A stretch of 64,000 nucleotides of DNA from the NCBI RefSeq assembly GCF_914484835.1, contig NZ_CAJZAR010000039.1, positions 62,001-126,000 on the forward strand, in the 5' to 3' direction. This stretch comes from Paraburkholderia tropica. GTDB taxonomy: Bacteria; Pseudomonadota; Gammaproteobacteria; Burkholderiales; Burkholderiaceae. The notes below the pieces were generated by a model. It saw nothing but the letters and a program-made list of their open reading frames with translations. It was not told the DNA's origin and ran no database searches. The translations under genes and the position numbers were made by a program. Positions 50,882 through 61,316 of this stretch are shown here, piece by piece (the stretch's first letter is position 1; every line of letters starts with the position of its first letter).

Positions 50882-52246
50882 TCAGCGCGCCGTGCGGGGC
50901 TTTTCCTCGAACAGCATCAAACCCACGAGGCTGATGATCCCGCAGCCGAACACATACCACGCGGGCGCGTAGAAGCTGCCCGTCGCGCGCCACAACGCGC
51001 CGACCGCCAGTTGCGCGAAACCGCCGAACAGTGTCACGCCCACCGCGTAGATAATGCCGAGCGACGTCGCGCGTATTTCGGGCCGCAGCGCTTCGAGCAT
51101 CATCAGGAAGCCCGCCGGGCTCGTCAGCGTCATCAGGCCGATCAGTACGAGCACGACTGCCAGCACCGTACCCACCGCAGGCCACGCGGCAATCGCCGCG
51201 AAGGCCGGAAACAGCAGCGCGAGCGAGACGAGCGAACCGGCCGCCAGTAGCGGCTTGCGGCGCGTCACGCGGTCCGCGAGCCGCCCCGCGAACGGCGAAC
51301 CCACCAGCAGCACCACGCCCGCCGCGCAGCCGCTTGCCGAGGCGGCCGCCGTCGGCATATGCAGCGTCAGCGCGAGAAACGCGGGCAGGAAGAACACGAT
51401 GGTGTACATCGTGCCGGTCGCGCCGATCACGAGCATCGTGCCCGCCACGATCTGGCGCAGCGGCAGTGCGCGGCGCACCGGCGCGGCGTGGGATTTTGCC
51501 TGGGCGTTCGAATCCGCAGCAGATGAAGCAGACGCAGCGGCATGGGCAGGCAACGTATCGTCCAGACGCGCGCGCAGCCAGAAGCCCACCGGCCCGATCG
51601 CAAGGCCGATCAGGAACGGCACGCGCCAGCCCCACGTCACCAGTTGCTCGTGTGTCAGCGACTTCGACAGCAGCACGGCGATCAATGCACCCGCGAGCGC
51701 CGCGCCGCCCTGGCTCGCCATCTGCCAGCTCACCAGCACGCCGCGCCGGCCCTCGCGGCCCGACTCCATCAGCAGCGTGGTCGCCGCGCCCACTTCGCCG
51801 CCCGCCGAAAAACCTTGCAGCAAGCGTCCGAGCACGATCAGCGCGGGCGCGGCGAGGCCGATCTGCGCATACGTGGGCGCGAGGCCGATCAGCCCGGTGC
51901 CGAGCGCCATCAGCAGCACGGTGAGGATCAGCGCGGGCTTGCGTCCCGCGCGGTCCGCATACGCGCCGATCAGCACGCCGCCGAGCGGACGCACGACGAA
52001 GCCCACGCCGAAGGTCGCGAGCGACATCATCAGCGAGGTGAGGGCGTCGTGCGCCGGGAAGAACAACTGGCCGATGAGCGCCGAAAAGAAGCTGTAGACG
52101 GTGAAGTCGAAGAACTCCAGGCCGTTGCCGAGCGCGGCGGCGAGCACCATCGTGCGGCTCGTGCTGCTCGTGCGCGCGGCGGGCGTGGCTGAGGTGGCGG
52201 GCGTGGCGCTGGCCGCGCCGGACGCGCGTTCGTGTGCGACGTTCAT
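50882..52246 (-). CDS. MFS transporter, metabolite:proton symporter (MHS) family
   Basis: A 454-residue carrier with a variable N-terminal stretch of about 30 Ala/Ser/Thr residues and twelve helices. MHS markers: LGNGLEFFDFTVYSFFSALIGQLFFP at helix 1, FVVRPLGGVLIGAYADRAGRKPAL at helices 2-3, and GRLLQGFSAGGEVGAATTLLMESG at helix 4. A cytoplasmic Ala/Ser-rich loop separates the halves. Such carriers import citrate, alpha-ketoglutarate, shikimate or aromatic acids with protons. It faces the TRIC gene and may serve the M20/benzoate genes. Confidence 0.87.
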   Translation of the reverse strand: MNVAHERASGAASATPATSATPAARTSSTSRTMVLAAALGNGLEFFDFTVYSFFSALIGQLFFPAHDALTSLMMSLATFGVGFVVRPLGGVLIGAYADRAGRKPALILTVLLMALGTGLIGLAPTYAQIGLAAPALIVLGRLLQGFSAGGEVGAATTLLMESGREGRRGVLVSWQMASQGGAALAGALIAVLLSKSLTHEQLVTWGWRVPFLIGLAIGPVGFWLRARLDDTLPAHAAASASSAADSNAQAKSHAAPVRRALPLRQIVAGTMLVIGATGTMYTIVFFLPAFLALTLHMPTAAASASGCAAGVVLLVGSPFAGRLADRVTRRKPLLAAGSLVSLALLFPAFAAIAAWPAVGTVLAVVLVLIGLMTLTSPAGFLMMLEALRPEIRATSLGIIYAVGVTLFGGFAQLAVGALWRATGSFYAPAWYVFGCGIISLVGLMLFEEKPRTAR

Positions 52247-52342
52247 GATGAAACCTTGATCGGATGACCGGATGACAAGACCGGCGAGGCCGCCGGGTTG
52301 AAGCCGGCGCGGTGCGTACGCCGCGCCGTTGAGGCGACTACG

Positions 52343-52774
52343 TCACTGACTGCCCTTGATACTTTCGCCGTCGCGGACGGTGATCTTCGTCGTCACCGAG
52401 CGCACGCCGCTCACGCCTTGCGCGATCGACACCGCGAAGTCGATCTGCTTCGCGTCGGCGACCACGCCCGTGAGCGTCACGTCGCCGTCGTGCGCGCGCA
52501 CGCGGATAAAACTCGCCTTGAGGCCTTGCTTGCGCGCCGCGCGCAGCGCGTGACGCACGTCGTTGGCGAGCGCGCGGTCGGCGGCTTTGGTCGATGCCGC
52601 GTTCGTCTGGGTTTGCGGCGTTTGCGGGTGCGTGTGCGGATTCATCTGCGGATTCGTCGAAGCCGCATCGGCCTGCGCCGCGCTGCCGCCCTGGGCGTGG
52701 GCGCTCAGGCTCGCCGTTATCGTCGCGATGCAGAATGCGGCGGCAGCCACGCGCGCAAGGGTTCGCTGTTTCAT
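52343..52774 (-). CDS. BON-domain periplasmic protein
   Basis: A 143-residue protein. A signal peptide (cleavage near AHA-Q at 27-28) is followed by an Ala/Thr/Gln/Pro-rich linker (about 30-62) and one BON domain (about 65-140) with NDVRHALRAARKQGLKASFIRVRAHDGDVTLTGVVADAKQIDFAVSIAQGVSGVRSVTTKI. BON proteins (OsmY, DolP-like) bind phospholipid membranes and help under envelope stress. It is about 30 bases downstream of a porin gene on the same strand and may be cotranscribed. Confidence 0.86.
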   Translation of the reverse strand: MKQRTLARVAAAAFCIATITASLSAHAQGGSAAQADAASTNPQMNPHTHPQTPQTQTNAASTKAADRALANDVRHALRAARKQGLKASFIRVRAHDGDVTLTGVVADAKQIDFAVSIAQGVSGVRSVTTKITVRDGESIKGSQ

Positions 52775-52806
52775 CTCATCTCTCCACGGTTGTTATCGAT
52801 CGGCGC

Positions 52807-54024
52807 TCAGAACTTGTGATACATGCCCACGAGCACGAGGTGCGGCGACTGATACGAAGTCGTGCCCTCGGAGCCCGTATAGCTCGTCGCGATGTTGTCG
52901 ACGGTCGGCTGCATCGTCGGATATTTGCCGTAGGTCGGCGTGGTGCCGGTGTTGTGGATCAGCGCGCCGCGCACATAGAGCGCGGTGCGTTTCGAGAGGT
53001 TGTAGTCGTAGCCGAGCGTCACGCCATACGAATGGCTGCCCGCGCCGGCCACGCCGCGATACGCGAGTTCCATGCGGAAGTCGTTGCGTTGCAGATAGCG
53101 GTAAAGCGCGCCGAGCGTGTAGAGCGAGGCCACGCGGTCGCCTTCGAGACGCGGCGCGAGGAAGCTGTAGCCCGCCGACAGCACGTAGTTGCCGCGGTCG
53201 TAGAGCAGGCCCGCCGCGAAGTTATCGGTGCGCACGTATTGCGAGGTCGTGAGCGCGTTCAGCGCGTAGTTGCCGACGTAACTCAGCGTGCCGAACAGAT
53301 GGCCGTCGAAGTAATTGAGCGCGAGCGCCTTGGTCTGGATGGTCGGCGCAGTCGAGCCCGAGTCGTGCAGCGAGAGCGCCACCTGCGCGTTGAGCGGCCC
53401 GAACCACGGCGACGAATAGCTGACCGCGTTGGTGAGGCGGCTTGCCTCGTAGCTCGCGCCGGGGCCGAGATCGTAGGTCCACGCCGTGAGATACGCGACC
53501 GTAGAAACGGTGCCGACCTGGCCGAACACGTCGACGAACAGCGGCACGCCCACATCGTCCTGCAAGCCGAATTTCAGCTCGCCCGTTTTCGACGAACCGA
53601 TGCCCACCCACGCCTCGCGGTTGAAGATCGTGTTCGCCGTGCCCAGTTTGCCGGTGGCAGCGTCGAAGCCGTTTTCGAGCGCGAAGCGCACGCGATAGCC
53701 GCCGCCCAGATCTTCCACGCCGTAGAGGCCGATCTTCGAAGTCCACTCGCCGCCGCTTTGCTGCACGTAGGCCGTCTGCGCGCCCTTGGTGAAGCCGATC
53801 GCCTGGTCGACGGTGCCGTAGAGGCGCACGCCGGGCGTGTAGGCGCCGGTCGTCGCGTACGGAACGCCCTGGAAATAGTCGAGGAGAAACAGATCCGAGG
53901 TCTGCGCGTGCGCCGCGTGCGAGGCGCCGCCGAGCGCCGTGGCGCAGGCCAGAATCCGCGCGGCGCGCGTGGTCCGCGCGCGCCGTGGTTCGCGGGAAGG
54001 CGACGTATTGCTGCTTGCTGACAT
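52807..54024 (-). CDS. Gram-negative porin (Omp32-like)
   Basis: A 405-residue outer-membrane protein. The signal peptide is long and basic (about 40 residues, cleavage near AHA-Q). The mature part shows alternating strands of a 16-strand porin: VRLYGTVDQAIGF, SKIGLYGVEDLGGGYRVRFALENGFDAATGK, FNREAWVGIGSSKTGELKFGLQ, and the last strand ending in aromatic MYHKF. It forms a trimeric channel for small anions or acids. It is the last gene upstream of a space that separates it from the second M20 gene. Confidence 0.88.
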   Translation of the reverse strand: MSASSNTSPSREPRRARTTRAARILACATALGGASHAAHAQTSDLFLLDYFQGVPYATTGAYTPGVRLYGTVDQAIGFTKGAQTAYVQQSGGEWTSKIGLYGVEDLGGGYRVRFALENGFDAATGKLGTANTIFNREAWVGIGSSKTGELKFGLQDDVGVPLFVDVFGQVGTVSTVAYLTAWTYDLGPGASYEASRLTNAVSYSSPWFGPLNAQVALSLHDSGSTAPTIQTKALALNYFDGHLFGTLSYVGNYALNALTTSQYVRTDNFAAGLLYDRGNYVLSAGYSFLAPRLEGDRVASLYTLGALYRYLQRNDFRMELAYRGVAGAGSHSYGVTLGYDYNLSKRTALYVRGALIHNTGTTPTYGKYPTMQPTVDNIATSYTGSEGTTSYQSPHLVLVGMYHKF

Positions 54025-54204
54025 TGTTATTAACTCTTCAGGTTGGTCAGAAACTGCGGGGGAACTTCGGGGAAACGGCGGGAAAGCGGCGCGCGCAAGC
54101 GAGAAGAAGGGCGCGGCGCCACCTTCGGTTCATCGATCAGGAATCCATAGCGATATCGGATGAGCCGCGCGAACGCGGCCTCATACGCTGCCTCGCGGGT
54201 AAGG

Positions 54205-55425
<1,221 letters not shown>

Positions 55426-55530
55426 GGTCTCGTCCTGATTTTTACTGGTGTTCCGGTGCGGGCGGCCGCGCGATGCGCCGGCCTCTGGAACCACAGACTA
55501 AGGACGATCGATCGAAATAAAAAAGCAAAA

Positions 55531-55551
55531 ATCGGCATGTCGATAACCGAT
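55531..55551. promoter_or_regulatory. Possible LysR site between M20 and LysR genes
   Basis: ATCGG (55531-55535) and CCGAT (55547-55551) form an inverted repeat with an 11-base spacer in the 144-base divergent space, about 20 bases before the LysR ATG. A plausible binding site for that LysR regulator; short arms make it uncertain. Confidence 0.35.
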
Positions 55552-55569
55552 GGTAATATCAACCGCATC

Positions 55570-56505
55570 ATGAAAATCCACCAACTGAGAGCGCTGGTCG
55601 AGATCGCGGCCACGGGCACCATCAACGGCGCTGCGCGGCGGCTGCACGTGACGCAGCCCGCCATCACCAAGGCCGTGCGCGATCTGGAGGATGAATGCGG
55701 CGTGCGCCTGTTCGAGCGCAATCCGTGGGGCGTCGTGCCGACGGCCGAGGGCGAGGCGCTGTTGCGGCGCTCGCGCACGGTGCTGCGCGAACTGGAGCGC
55801 GCCGAGGAAGATCTCGCGCAGTTGAAGGGCCAGCGCGAAGGGCGGCTGGTGATCGGCGTGACGCCGATCGCGGGCACGGCCGGTCTCGCCGATGCCTTCG
55901 TCGACTTCCGGCGGCATTGGCCGCTCGTGACCGTGGAGTTTCGCGAACTCGGCTTCAACCAGTTGCGCGAGCAACTGAGCAACCGCACGCTCGATCTCGC
56001 GTTCGCGGCGTTTCCGGCCAATCCCGCCGAGCCGGACCCTGAAGCGGTCAAGACGCTGTTCGCCTTCGATTCCGTGTTCGTGACGCGCGCGCAGGGCGCG
56101 TTCGCGCACGCGACTTCGCTCGCGCAATTGCAGGACGCCGAGTGGATCCACGCCGACGCCACCGATCATTACCCCGAGCGCATCCGCGCGATGTTCGAGC
56201 ACGAAGGGCTTGCGCCGCCGCGCCGCGTCACGCGCTGCACGTCGTATGGTCTGCTGTATGGTCTCGCGCTGAGCAACGACGCCGTATTCGCCTGGACGCG
56301 CCACACGCTCGAAACGGTGGAACTGGGCCGCGCGTTCGTCGAGCTCGCGCTGCCGCAGCGTCCGCCGCCGTTGCAGCTGTATCTGTACTCGCCGCCCGAG
56401 GCGCAGCTCACGAAGCCGGCGGAATATTTCGTCGACTGCATTCTCACCGTGGCCGCCGAGCGCGCCCGCACGGGCAAGGGCGGCACGCGCCTGAGCGGGG
56501 CCTGA
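55570..56505 (+). CDS. LysR-family transcriptional regulator
   Basis: About 311 residues from ATG 55570. The start MKIHQLRALVEIAATGTINGAARRLHVTQPAITKAVRDLEDECGVRLFERNPWGVVPT is a clear LysR helix-turn-helix of the AbgR/CynR-like group, and the effector domain follows (about 92-300). It is divergent from the M20 amidohydrolase, much as AbgR faces the abgAB aminobenzoyl-glutamate hydrolase genes in E. coli. It likely controls that hydrolase in response to its substrate. The rest of the effector is unknown. Confidence 0.88.
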   Translation: MKIHQLRALVEIAATGTINGAARRLHVTQPAITKAVRDLEDECGVRLFERNPWGVVPTAEGEALLRRSRTVLRELERAEEDLAQLKGQREGRLVIGVTPIAGTAGLADAFVDFRRHWPLVTVEFRELGFNQLREQLSNRTLDLAFAAFPANPAEPDPEAVKTLFAFDSVFVTRAQGAFAHATSLAQLQDAEWIHADATDHYPERIRAMFEHEGLAPPRRVTRCTSYGLLYGLALSNDAVFAWTRHTLETVELGRAFVELALPQRPPPLQLYLYSPPEAQLTKPAEYFVDCILTVAAERARTGKGGTRLSGA

Positions 56506-57058
56506 AATCCCGGCCGATATTCCGCTGCAATCGCACTGCTATTTAATTCGCTAGCTAAATCGATACTTGGCTAGACGCCGCGTTTTTACGCCGCTCAATC
56601 AGTCTTATCTGCTTCATTCGCGCCATTCGCATGACGTATCGCGAGCCGCCACGGCTTCGCGACACGCGCTTTCTCACCGCTATTGAAATCAAAAAGTAAG
56701 GTTCGCGACGCGCCATACATGCGCGTCCGTATGTCCGTGCACGCCCGCTGCGTGCGGGTTTTGCCCAATTGCGCAATTTTCAATGCACATTTTGCCGCAG
56801 GCTGTTATAGTCGCGCCCCGCTGCAACCCGCCAGAAAGCACCTTTCCGGATGACGCGCTATATTTTTTAGACGCCATGTGCCTGGCCGGTTCGCATTGCA
56901 CCCCCTGCGTTGCCGCCGGGCGCCGCGTAAAGCAACCCTGCGGTGCGGATGAATCGGCCTGTTTGCGTCTCTCGCCCCTGCCTGCTCAGGCACGGCGGGA
57001 AGCGCCCGGACGGCACGGACAAACGACAAACGAAAGAAGAATCCACCTGGGAGCTGAC
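56506..57058. other. Intergenic region before porin gene
   Basis: These 553 bases hold no convincing gene. They contain AT-rich stretches around 56535-56570 (with TAGCTAAAT and GCTAGC), a run before GTTATAG at 56805-56810 that may be a promoter element, and the porin ribosome site GGGAG at 57049-57053. A long message leader is possible. Confidence 0.4.
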
Positions 57059-58162
57059 GTGAAATATCAACTGGGCGCACTCGTGCTGCTCGCAGCGAGC
57101 TCGGCTGCATCGGCGCAATCGAGCGTGACGCTGTACGGCCGCGTGGACGGCGGCATCGAATATCTGAATCACATCGCGAACGGCAGCGGCGGCTCGTCGA
57201 ACCGATGGAGCGCGGAAGGCGGCGACTGGGGCACCAGCATGCTCGGCATGAAGGGCACCGAAGATCTGGGTGGCGGCACCACCGCGCTGTTCGACCTCGA
57301 AACCGCGCTGCAGATCATGAACGGCACCTCGGGCGGCGGCAAGCTGTTCTCGCGCCGCGCATATGTCGGTTTGAAGAACGACACCTGGGGGCAAATCCAG
57401 GCCGGTCGCAACCTCTTTATCGACAGCGACGGCGTCTGGGAATTCGATCCGTTCGTGCAGCAGGCCGTGTCGTCGGCCTCGCTCGTGCGCGGCCGCAACT
57501 GGCAGCAGACCAGCAATAACGTCGAGTACCACAGCCCGGTGTGGAACGGCTTCGACGTGCAAGGCCAGTACGCGTTCGGCAACCAGACGAGCGGCTTCAA
57601 CAATGGCGCGGACGGCGACTTCGGCCGCTCGGACGGCGTGATGCTCTCGTACCACTCGACGCTGTTCGACGTGCGCGGCATCTACGACGAGCTGCGCGAC
57701 TCCAACGGCCGCTTCTCCAACATCTTCACTTCGTCGCGCGAATACTTCGTGGGCGGCAACCTGCATCTCGAGAAGTGGAAGATCCAGGCGGCCTACACGC
57801 ACTACAGCGCGCCGGATTCGCCGGTGGGCGTGGCCGATACGGCCGATCACTACTGGCTCGGCGCCACCTATCAGGCCACGCCGAAGTGGGCCGTCACGGC
57901 GGCGGGCTTCTACATTCACGTGGGCGAGGGCAGCGGCGACATTTCGCACGACCCGGGCAGCCACGCGATGCTGTACGCGCTCGGCACGACCTACAACCTG
58001 AGCAAGCGCACTTTCCTGTACGGCACCGTCGCGTACGTGGACAACAGCAAGAACGGCAATTTCTCGGTGTTCGCGACGTCGCGCGATTCGAGTTCGCCGA
58101 CCAGCCCGAACGTGGGCGAGTCGCAGACCGGCGCGTACATCGGGATGATGCACGTCTTCTAA
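57059..58162 (+). CDS. Gram-negative porin (Omp32-like)
   Basis: About 367 residues from GTG 57059, with GGGAG five bases upstream; an earlier ATG at 56783 would give an unnatural cysteine-rich leader. Signal peptide MKYQLGALVLLAASSAASAQ, then SSVTLYGRVDGGIEYLNHI, the typical porin opening, and a C-terminal strand GAYIGMMHVF ending in phenylalanine. Loop 3 with FSRRAYVGLKNDTWGQIQAGRN is present. It stands 156 bases before the glucose dehydrogenase gene. Confidence 0.9.
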   Translation: MKYQLGALVLLAASSAASAQSSVTLYGRVDGGIEYLNHIANGSGGSSNRWSAEGGDWGTSMLGMKGTEDLGGGTTALFDLETALQIMNGTSGGGKLFSRRAYVGLKNDTWGQIQAGRNLFIDSDGVWEFDPFVQQAVSSASLVRGRNWQQTSNNVEYHSPVWNGFDVQGQYAFGNQTSGFNNGADGDFGRSDGVMLSYHSTLFDVRGIYDELRDSNGRFSNIFTSSREYFVGGNLHLEKWKIQAAYTHYSAPDSPVGVADTADHYWLGATYQATPKWAVTAAGFYIHVGEGSGDISHDPGSHAMLYALGTTYNLSKRTFLYGTVAYVDNSKNGNFSVFATSRDSSSPTSPNVGESQTGAYIGMMHVF

Positions 58163-58318
58163 AGGCTTATTTCGCGGAGGTTTTTTCCGCATTGCCAGCC
58201 ACTGCGCGCGTAGCGCAGCGGCTGGACGACTCGCCGGTGTTCGCGCCGGCGCGCCTCGCCGCCGGCATCGTGTGACAGACGCTGTGGGCGGCGTCCTCAA
58301 AAGAAGGTTGAGATCATC

Positions 58319-60850
58319 ATGTCCAGATCCAGAGAATCATCATCGCCGGGGTTCATCGGCGTCATCACCCTGCTATTTATTGCGCTCACTTCGCTCTATC
58401 TGCTGATAGGCGGCGCGTACCTGCTCTCGCTCGGCGGCTCGGCGTACTACGTCGTGACCGGCGTCGTGCTGCTGGCCGTCACGTGGCTGCTGTATCGCCG
58501 CCGCGCCTCCGCGCTCGTGCTCTACGCGCTCGTGCTCGTCGGCACCGCGATCTGGTCGCTGTGGGAGTCGGGTCCCGACTTCTGGGCGCTCGCGCCGCGT
58601 TCGGGCGTGCTCGTCGTGTTCGGCGTGTGGCTGCTGCTGCTCGTGAGCTGGCGTCTCGAAGCGCCGCGCAAGCTCGGCGTGCAGACGCTCGTCGGCTCGC
58701 TCGTGATCTGGGCGGGCGTGCTCGTGTACGCCTGCTTCAACGATCCGCAGACGATCAACGGCACGCTGAATGCGTCGACCGGCACGCCGGCCGCGCACGT
58801 CGACGGCATCCCCGCGTCCGACTGGCCCGCCTATGGCCGCGACCAGCGCGGTACGCGCTACTCGCCGCTGCAGACCATCACGCCCGATAACGTGAAGAAC
58901 CTGCAGGTGGCCTGGACCTTCCGCACGGGCGACATGAAAGGCCCGAACGATCCGGGCGAGATCACGAACGAGGTCACGCCGATCAAGATCGGCGATCTGC
59001 TCTACCTGTGCTCGCCGCACCAGATCCTGTTCGCGCTCGACGCGCAAAGCGGCAAGCTCAAGTGGAAGTTCGATCCGAAGCTCCAGCCGGACCCGTCCTT
59101 CCAGCACGTGACCTGCCGTGGCGTGTCGTATGTCGACCTGTCGGCGAGCAACGCGACGGCGGACGCGGCGGCACCGGCTGAAGCCGCGGCCGCTTCGGAT
59201 GCTGCTGCATCGGCCACGACGGCGGCCGCTTCGGGCGCTTCGGCGACCGACGCTGCCCAAGCCACGCAAGCCGCTGCTCCGGCCAGCGACGCACCGGCCA
59301 CGGTTGCCGCTGCGCCGGCCGCGAACGCCGCCTGCACGCGACGCATCTATCTGCCGGTCAACGACGGCCACCTGTACGCGCTCGACGCGGAAACGGGCGA
59401 GCGCTGCTCGGAGTTCGGCAATAACGGCGACCTCGATCTGCAACACGCGATGCCGGTCACCACGCCGGGCATGTACGAACCGACGTCGCCGCCGGTCGTC
59501 ACCAGCAAGGTGATCGTCGTGGCGGGCGCGGTCGAGGATAACTTCTCGAACCGCGAACCGTCGGGCGTGATCCGCGGCTTCGACGTGCGCACGGGCAAGC
59601 TCCTGTGGGCCTTCGATCCGGGCGCAACCGATCCGAACAAGATCCCGGGTCCGGGCGAGCACTACACGTGGAACTCGCCGAACTCGTGGGCCCCGGCCGC
59701 CTACGACGCCAAGCTCGACATCGTCTATCTGCCGATGGGCGTACGCACCCCGGACATCTGGGGCGGCGACCGCACGCCGGAGATGGAGCGCTTCGCGAGC
59801 GGCCTGCTCGCGCTGCACGCCTCGACCGGCAAGCTCGCCTGGTTCTACCAGACCGCGCACCATGACCTCTGGGACATGGACATGCCGTCGCAGCCGACGC
59901 TCGCGAACATCACCGACAAGGACGGCAAGACCGTGCCGGTCGTGTACGCACCGGCCAAGACCGGCAACCTGTTCGTGCTCGACCGCCGCACCGGCGAGAC
60001 CGTCGTGCCCGCGCCCGAACTGCCGGTGCCGCAAGGCGCCGCGCCGGGCGATCACACGTCGCCGACGCAGCCGTTCTCCGAACTCACGTTCCGTCCGAAG
60101 AATCTCCTCACGGACAAGGACATGTGGGGCGCGACGATGTACGACCAGCTGGTCTGCCGCGTGATGTTCCACAAGCTGCGCTATGAAGGCACGTTCACGC
60201 CGCCTTCGCTGCAAGGCACGCTCGTGTTCCCGGGCAACCTGGGCATGTTCGAGTGGGGCGGCATTGCGCTCGACACGGATCGTCAGATCGCCATCGCCAA
60301 CCCGATCGCGCTGCCGTTCGTCTCGCGCCTGATCCCGCGTGGTCCGGGCAATCCGCAGGAACCGGAACCGGGCGCGAAGGGCAGCGGCACGGAATCGGGC
60401 ATCCAGCCGCAATACGGTATTCCGTTCGGCGTGACGCTCAACCCGTTCCTCTCGCCGTTCGGCCTGCCGTGCAAGCAGCCGGCCTGGGGCTACATCTCGG
60501 CCGTCGATCTGAAGACCAACGAGATCGTCTGGAAGAAGCGTATCGGCACCGTGCGTGACAGCTCGCCGATCCCGCTGCCGTTCAAGATGGGCATGCCGAT
60601 GCTCGGCGGCCCGATGGTGACGGCTGGCGGCGTGGCGTTCATCGGCGCGACGGCGGATAACTTCATCCGCGGGTTCGACGTGAACAACGGCAAGCAGCTC
60701 TGGGAAGCCCGCCTGCCGGCAGGCGGCCAGGCGACGCCGATGACCTACTCGGTCAACGGCCGCCAGTTCGTGGTGATCGCCGCGGGCGGCCACGGTTCGT
60801 TCGGCACCAAGCTGGGCGACTACGTGATCGCTTACGCGCTGCCGCAGTAA
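58319..60850 (+). CDS. gcd: Membrane-bound PQQ-dependent glucose/quinate-type dehydrogenase
   Basis: An 843-residue protein. The first about 140 residues hold five membrane helices; the rest is a periplasmic eight-bladed propeller. WPAYGRDQRGTRYSPLQTIT opens the PQQ domain; GVRTPDIWGGDRTPEMERFASG carries the expected catalytic aspartate; W-motif repeats such as GKLLWAFDPG recur. It oxidises glucose (or a related polyol/quinate) to the lactone in the periplasm and reduces ubiquinone. Between residues about 275 and 338 (59141-59332) there is an Ala/Thr/Ser/Pro-rich low-complexity insertion not typical of the family, just before CTRRIYLPVNDGHLYALD. The rest is normal. Confidence 0.88.
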   Translation: MSRSRESSSPGFIGVITLLFIALTSLYLLIGGAYLLSLGGSAYYVVTGVVLLAVTWLLYRRRASALVLYALVLVGTAIWSLWESGPDFWALAPRSGVLVVFGVWLLLLVSWRLEAPRKLGVQTLVGSLVIWAGVLVYACFNDPQTINGTLNASTGTPAAHVDGIPASDWPAYGRDQRGTRYSPLQTITPDNVKNLQVAWTFRTGDMKGPNDPGEITNEVTPIKIGDLLYLCSPHQILFALDAQSGKLKWKFDPKLQPDPSFQHVTCRGVSYVDLSASNATADAAAPAEAAAASDAAASATTAAASGASATDAAQATQAAAPASDAPATVAAAPAANAACTRRIYLPVNDGHLYALDAETGERCSEFGNNGDLDLQHAMPVTTPGMYEPTSPPVVTSKVIVVAGAVEDNFSNREPSGVIRGFDVRTGKLLWAFDPGATDPNKIPGPGEHYTWNSPNSWAPAAYDAKLDIVYLPMGVRTPDIWGGDRTPEMERFASGLLALHASTGKLAWFYQTAHHDLWDMDMPSQPTLANITDKDGKTVPVVYAPAKTGNLFVLDRRTGETVVPAPELPVPQGAAPGDHTSPTQPFSELTFRPKNLLTDKDMWGATMYDQLVCRVMFHKLRYEGTFTPPSLQGTLVFPGNLGMFEWGGIALDTDRQIAIANPIALPFVSRLIPRGPGNPQEPEPGAKGSGTESGIQPQYGIPFGVTLNPFLSPFGLPCKQPAWGYISAVDLKTNEIVWKKRIGTVRDSSPIPLPFKMGMPMLGGPMVTAGGVAFIGATADNFIRGFDVNNGKQLWEARLPAGGQATPMTYSVNGRQFVVIAAGGHGSFGTKLGDYVIAYALPQ

Positions 60851-60869
60851 GGGCAGGGCAGTGATGTGA

Positions 60870-60935
60870 GGCGCGGCGCGAGCCGGCCGGAACGCTCGTC
60901 GAGCGTGACCGGCCGGGCGCGCCGCGCCTTTTTTT
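60870..60935 (+). terminator. Intrinsic terminator after gcd
   Basis: GGCGCGGCGCG (60870-60880) pairs exactly with CGCGCCGCGCC (60918-60928); inside, GCCGGCCGG and CCGGCCGG pair too, giving a long hairpin. Seven Ts follow (60929-60935). A textbook rho-independent terminator 19 bases after the stop. Confidence 0.92.
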
Positions 60936-61316
60936 GTGGGCTATTCCGCAATTGTGGTATTTGTACCAAACGGTTAATTCGCGAGTCTCGACGCGAAAAT
61001 GCTGCGGTAAAATGCGGCGCTTTCCCGAAGGACTTCCGGGAGCCGATGCCACTATTCAGTAGTCGAAACGAGTCGTTTGATACGATGAGTCCGCTGGACC
61101 AGGCAGCATCTCCGGCCGCGTGAATCGCGCGGCCCGACATGCGGCTTCACCCGCCGCGCCCACCATGCTCACGGCGCGCCGCGCAGCCACACGCACGCGC
61201 CGTTTTTCTGTTTTCCCCGTATTTTTCCCGTTTTTTCCCGTATGCATTCAAGCTTCCGTGCGCCTTTCGGCCCGCACCGGTCTGCCTCACGCGCGCGCTT
61301 TTTCGGGCGCCGCCTG
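60936..61316. other. Intergenic region between gcd and porin
   Basis: No gene seen. It contains TGGTA/TACCA arms (60955-60968), AT-rich bases around 60940-60980 and a T-rich stretch with TTTTTC and TTTTCCC near 61205-61235. The porin promoter probably lies here, but no clear element could be fixed. Confidence 0.4.

Noticed and set aside
58373..60793. An 806-codon open frame on the minus strand opposite gcd
   Set aside because: A shadow of the GC-rich gcd gene; rich in Arg/Ala/His, no domain, no ribosome site. The opposite strand encodes a clear PQQ dehydrogenase.
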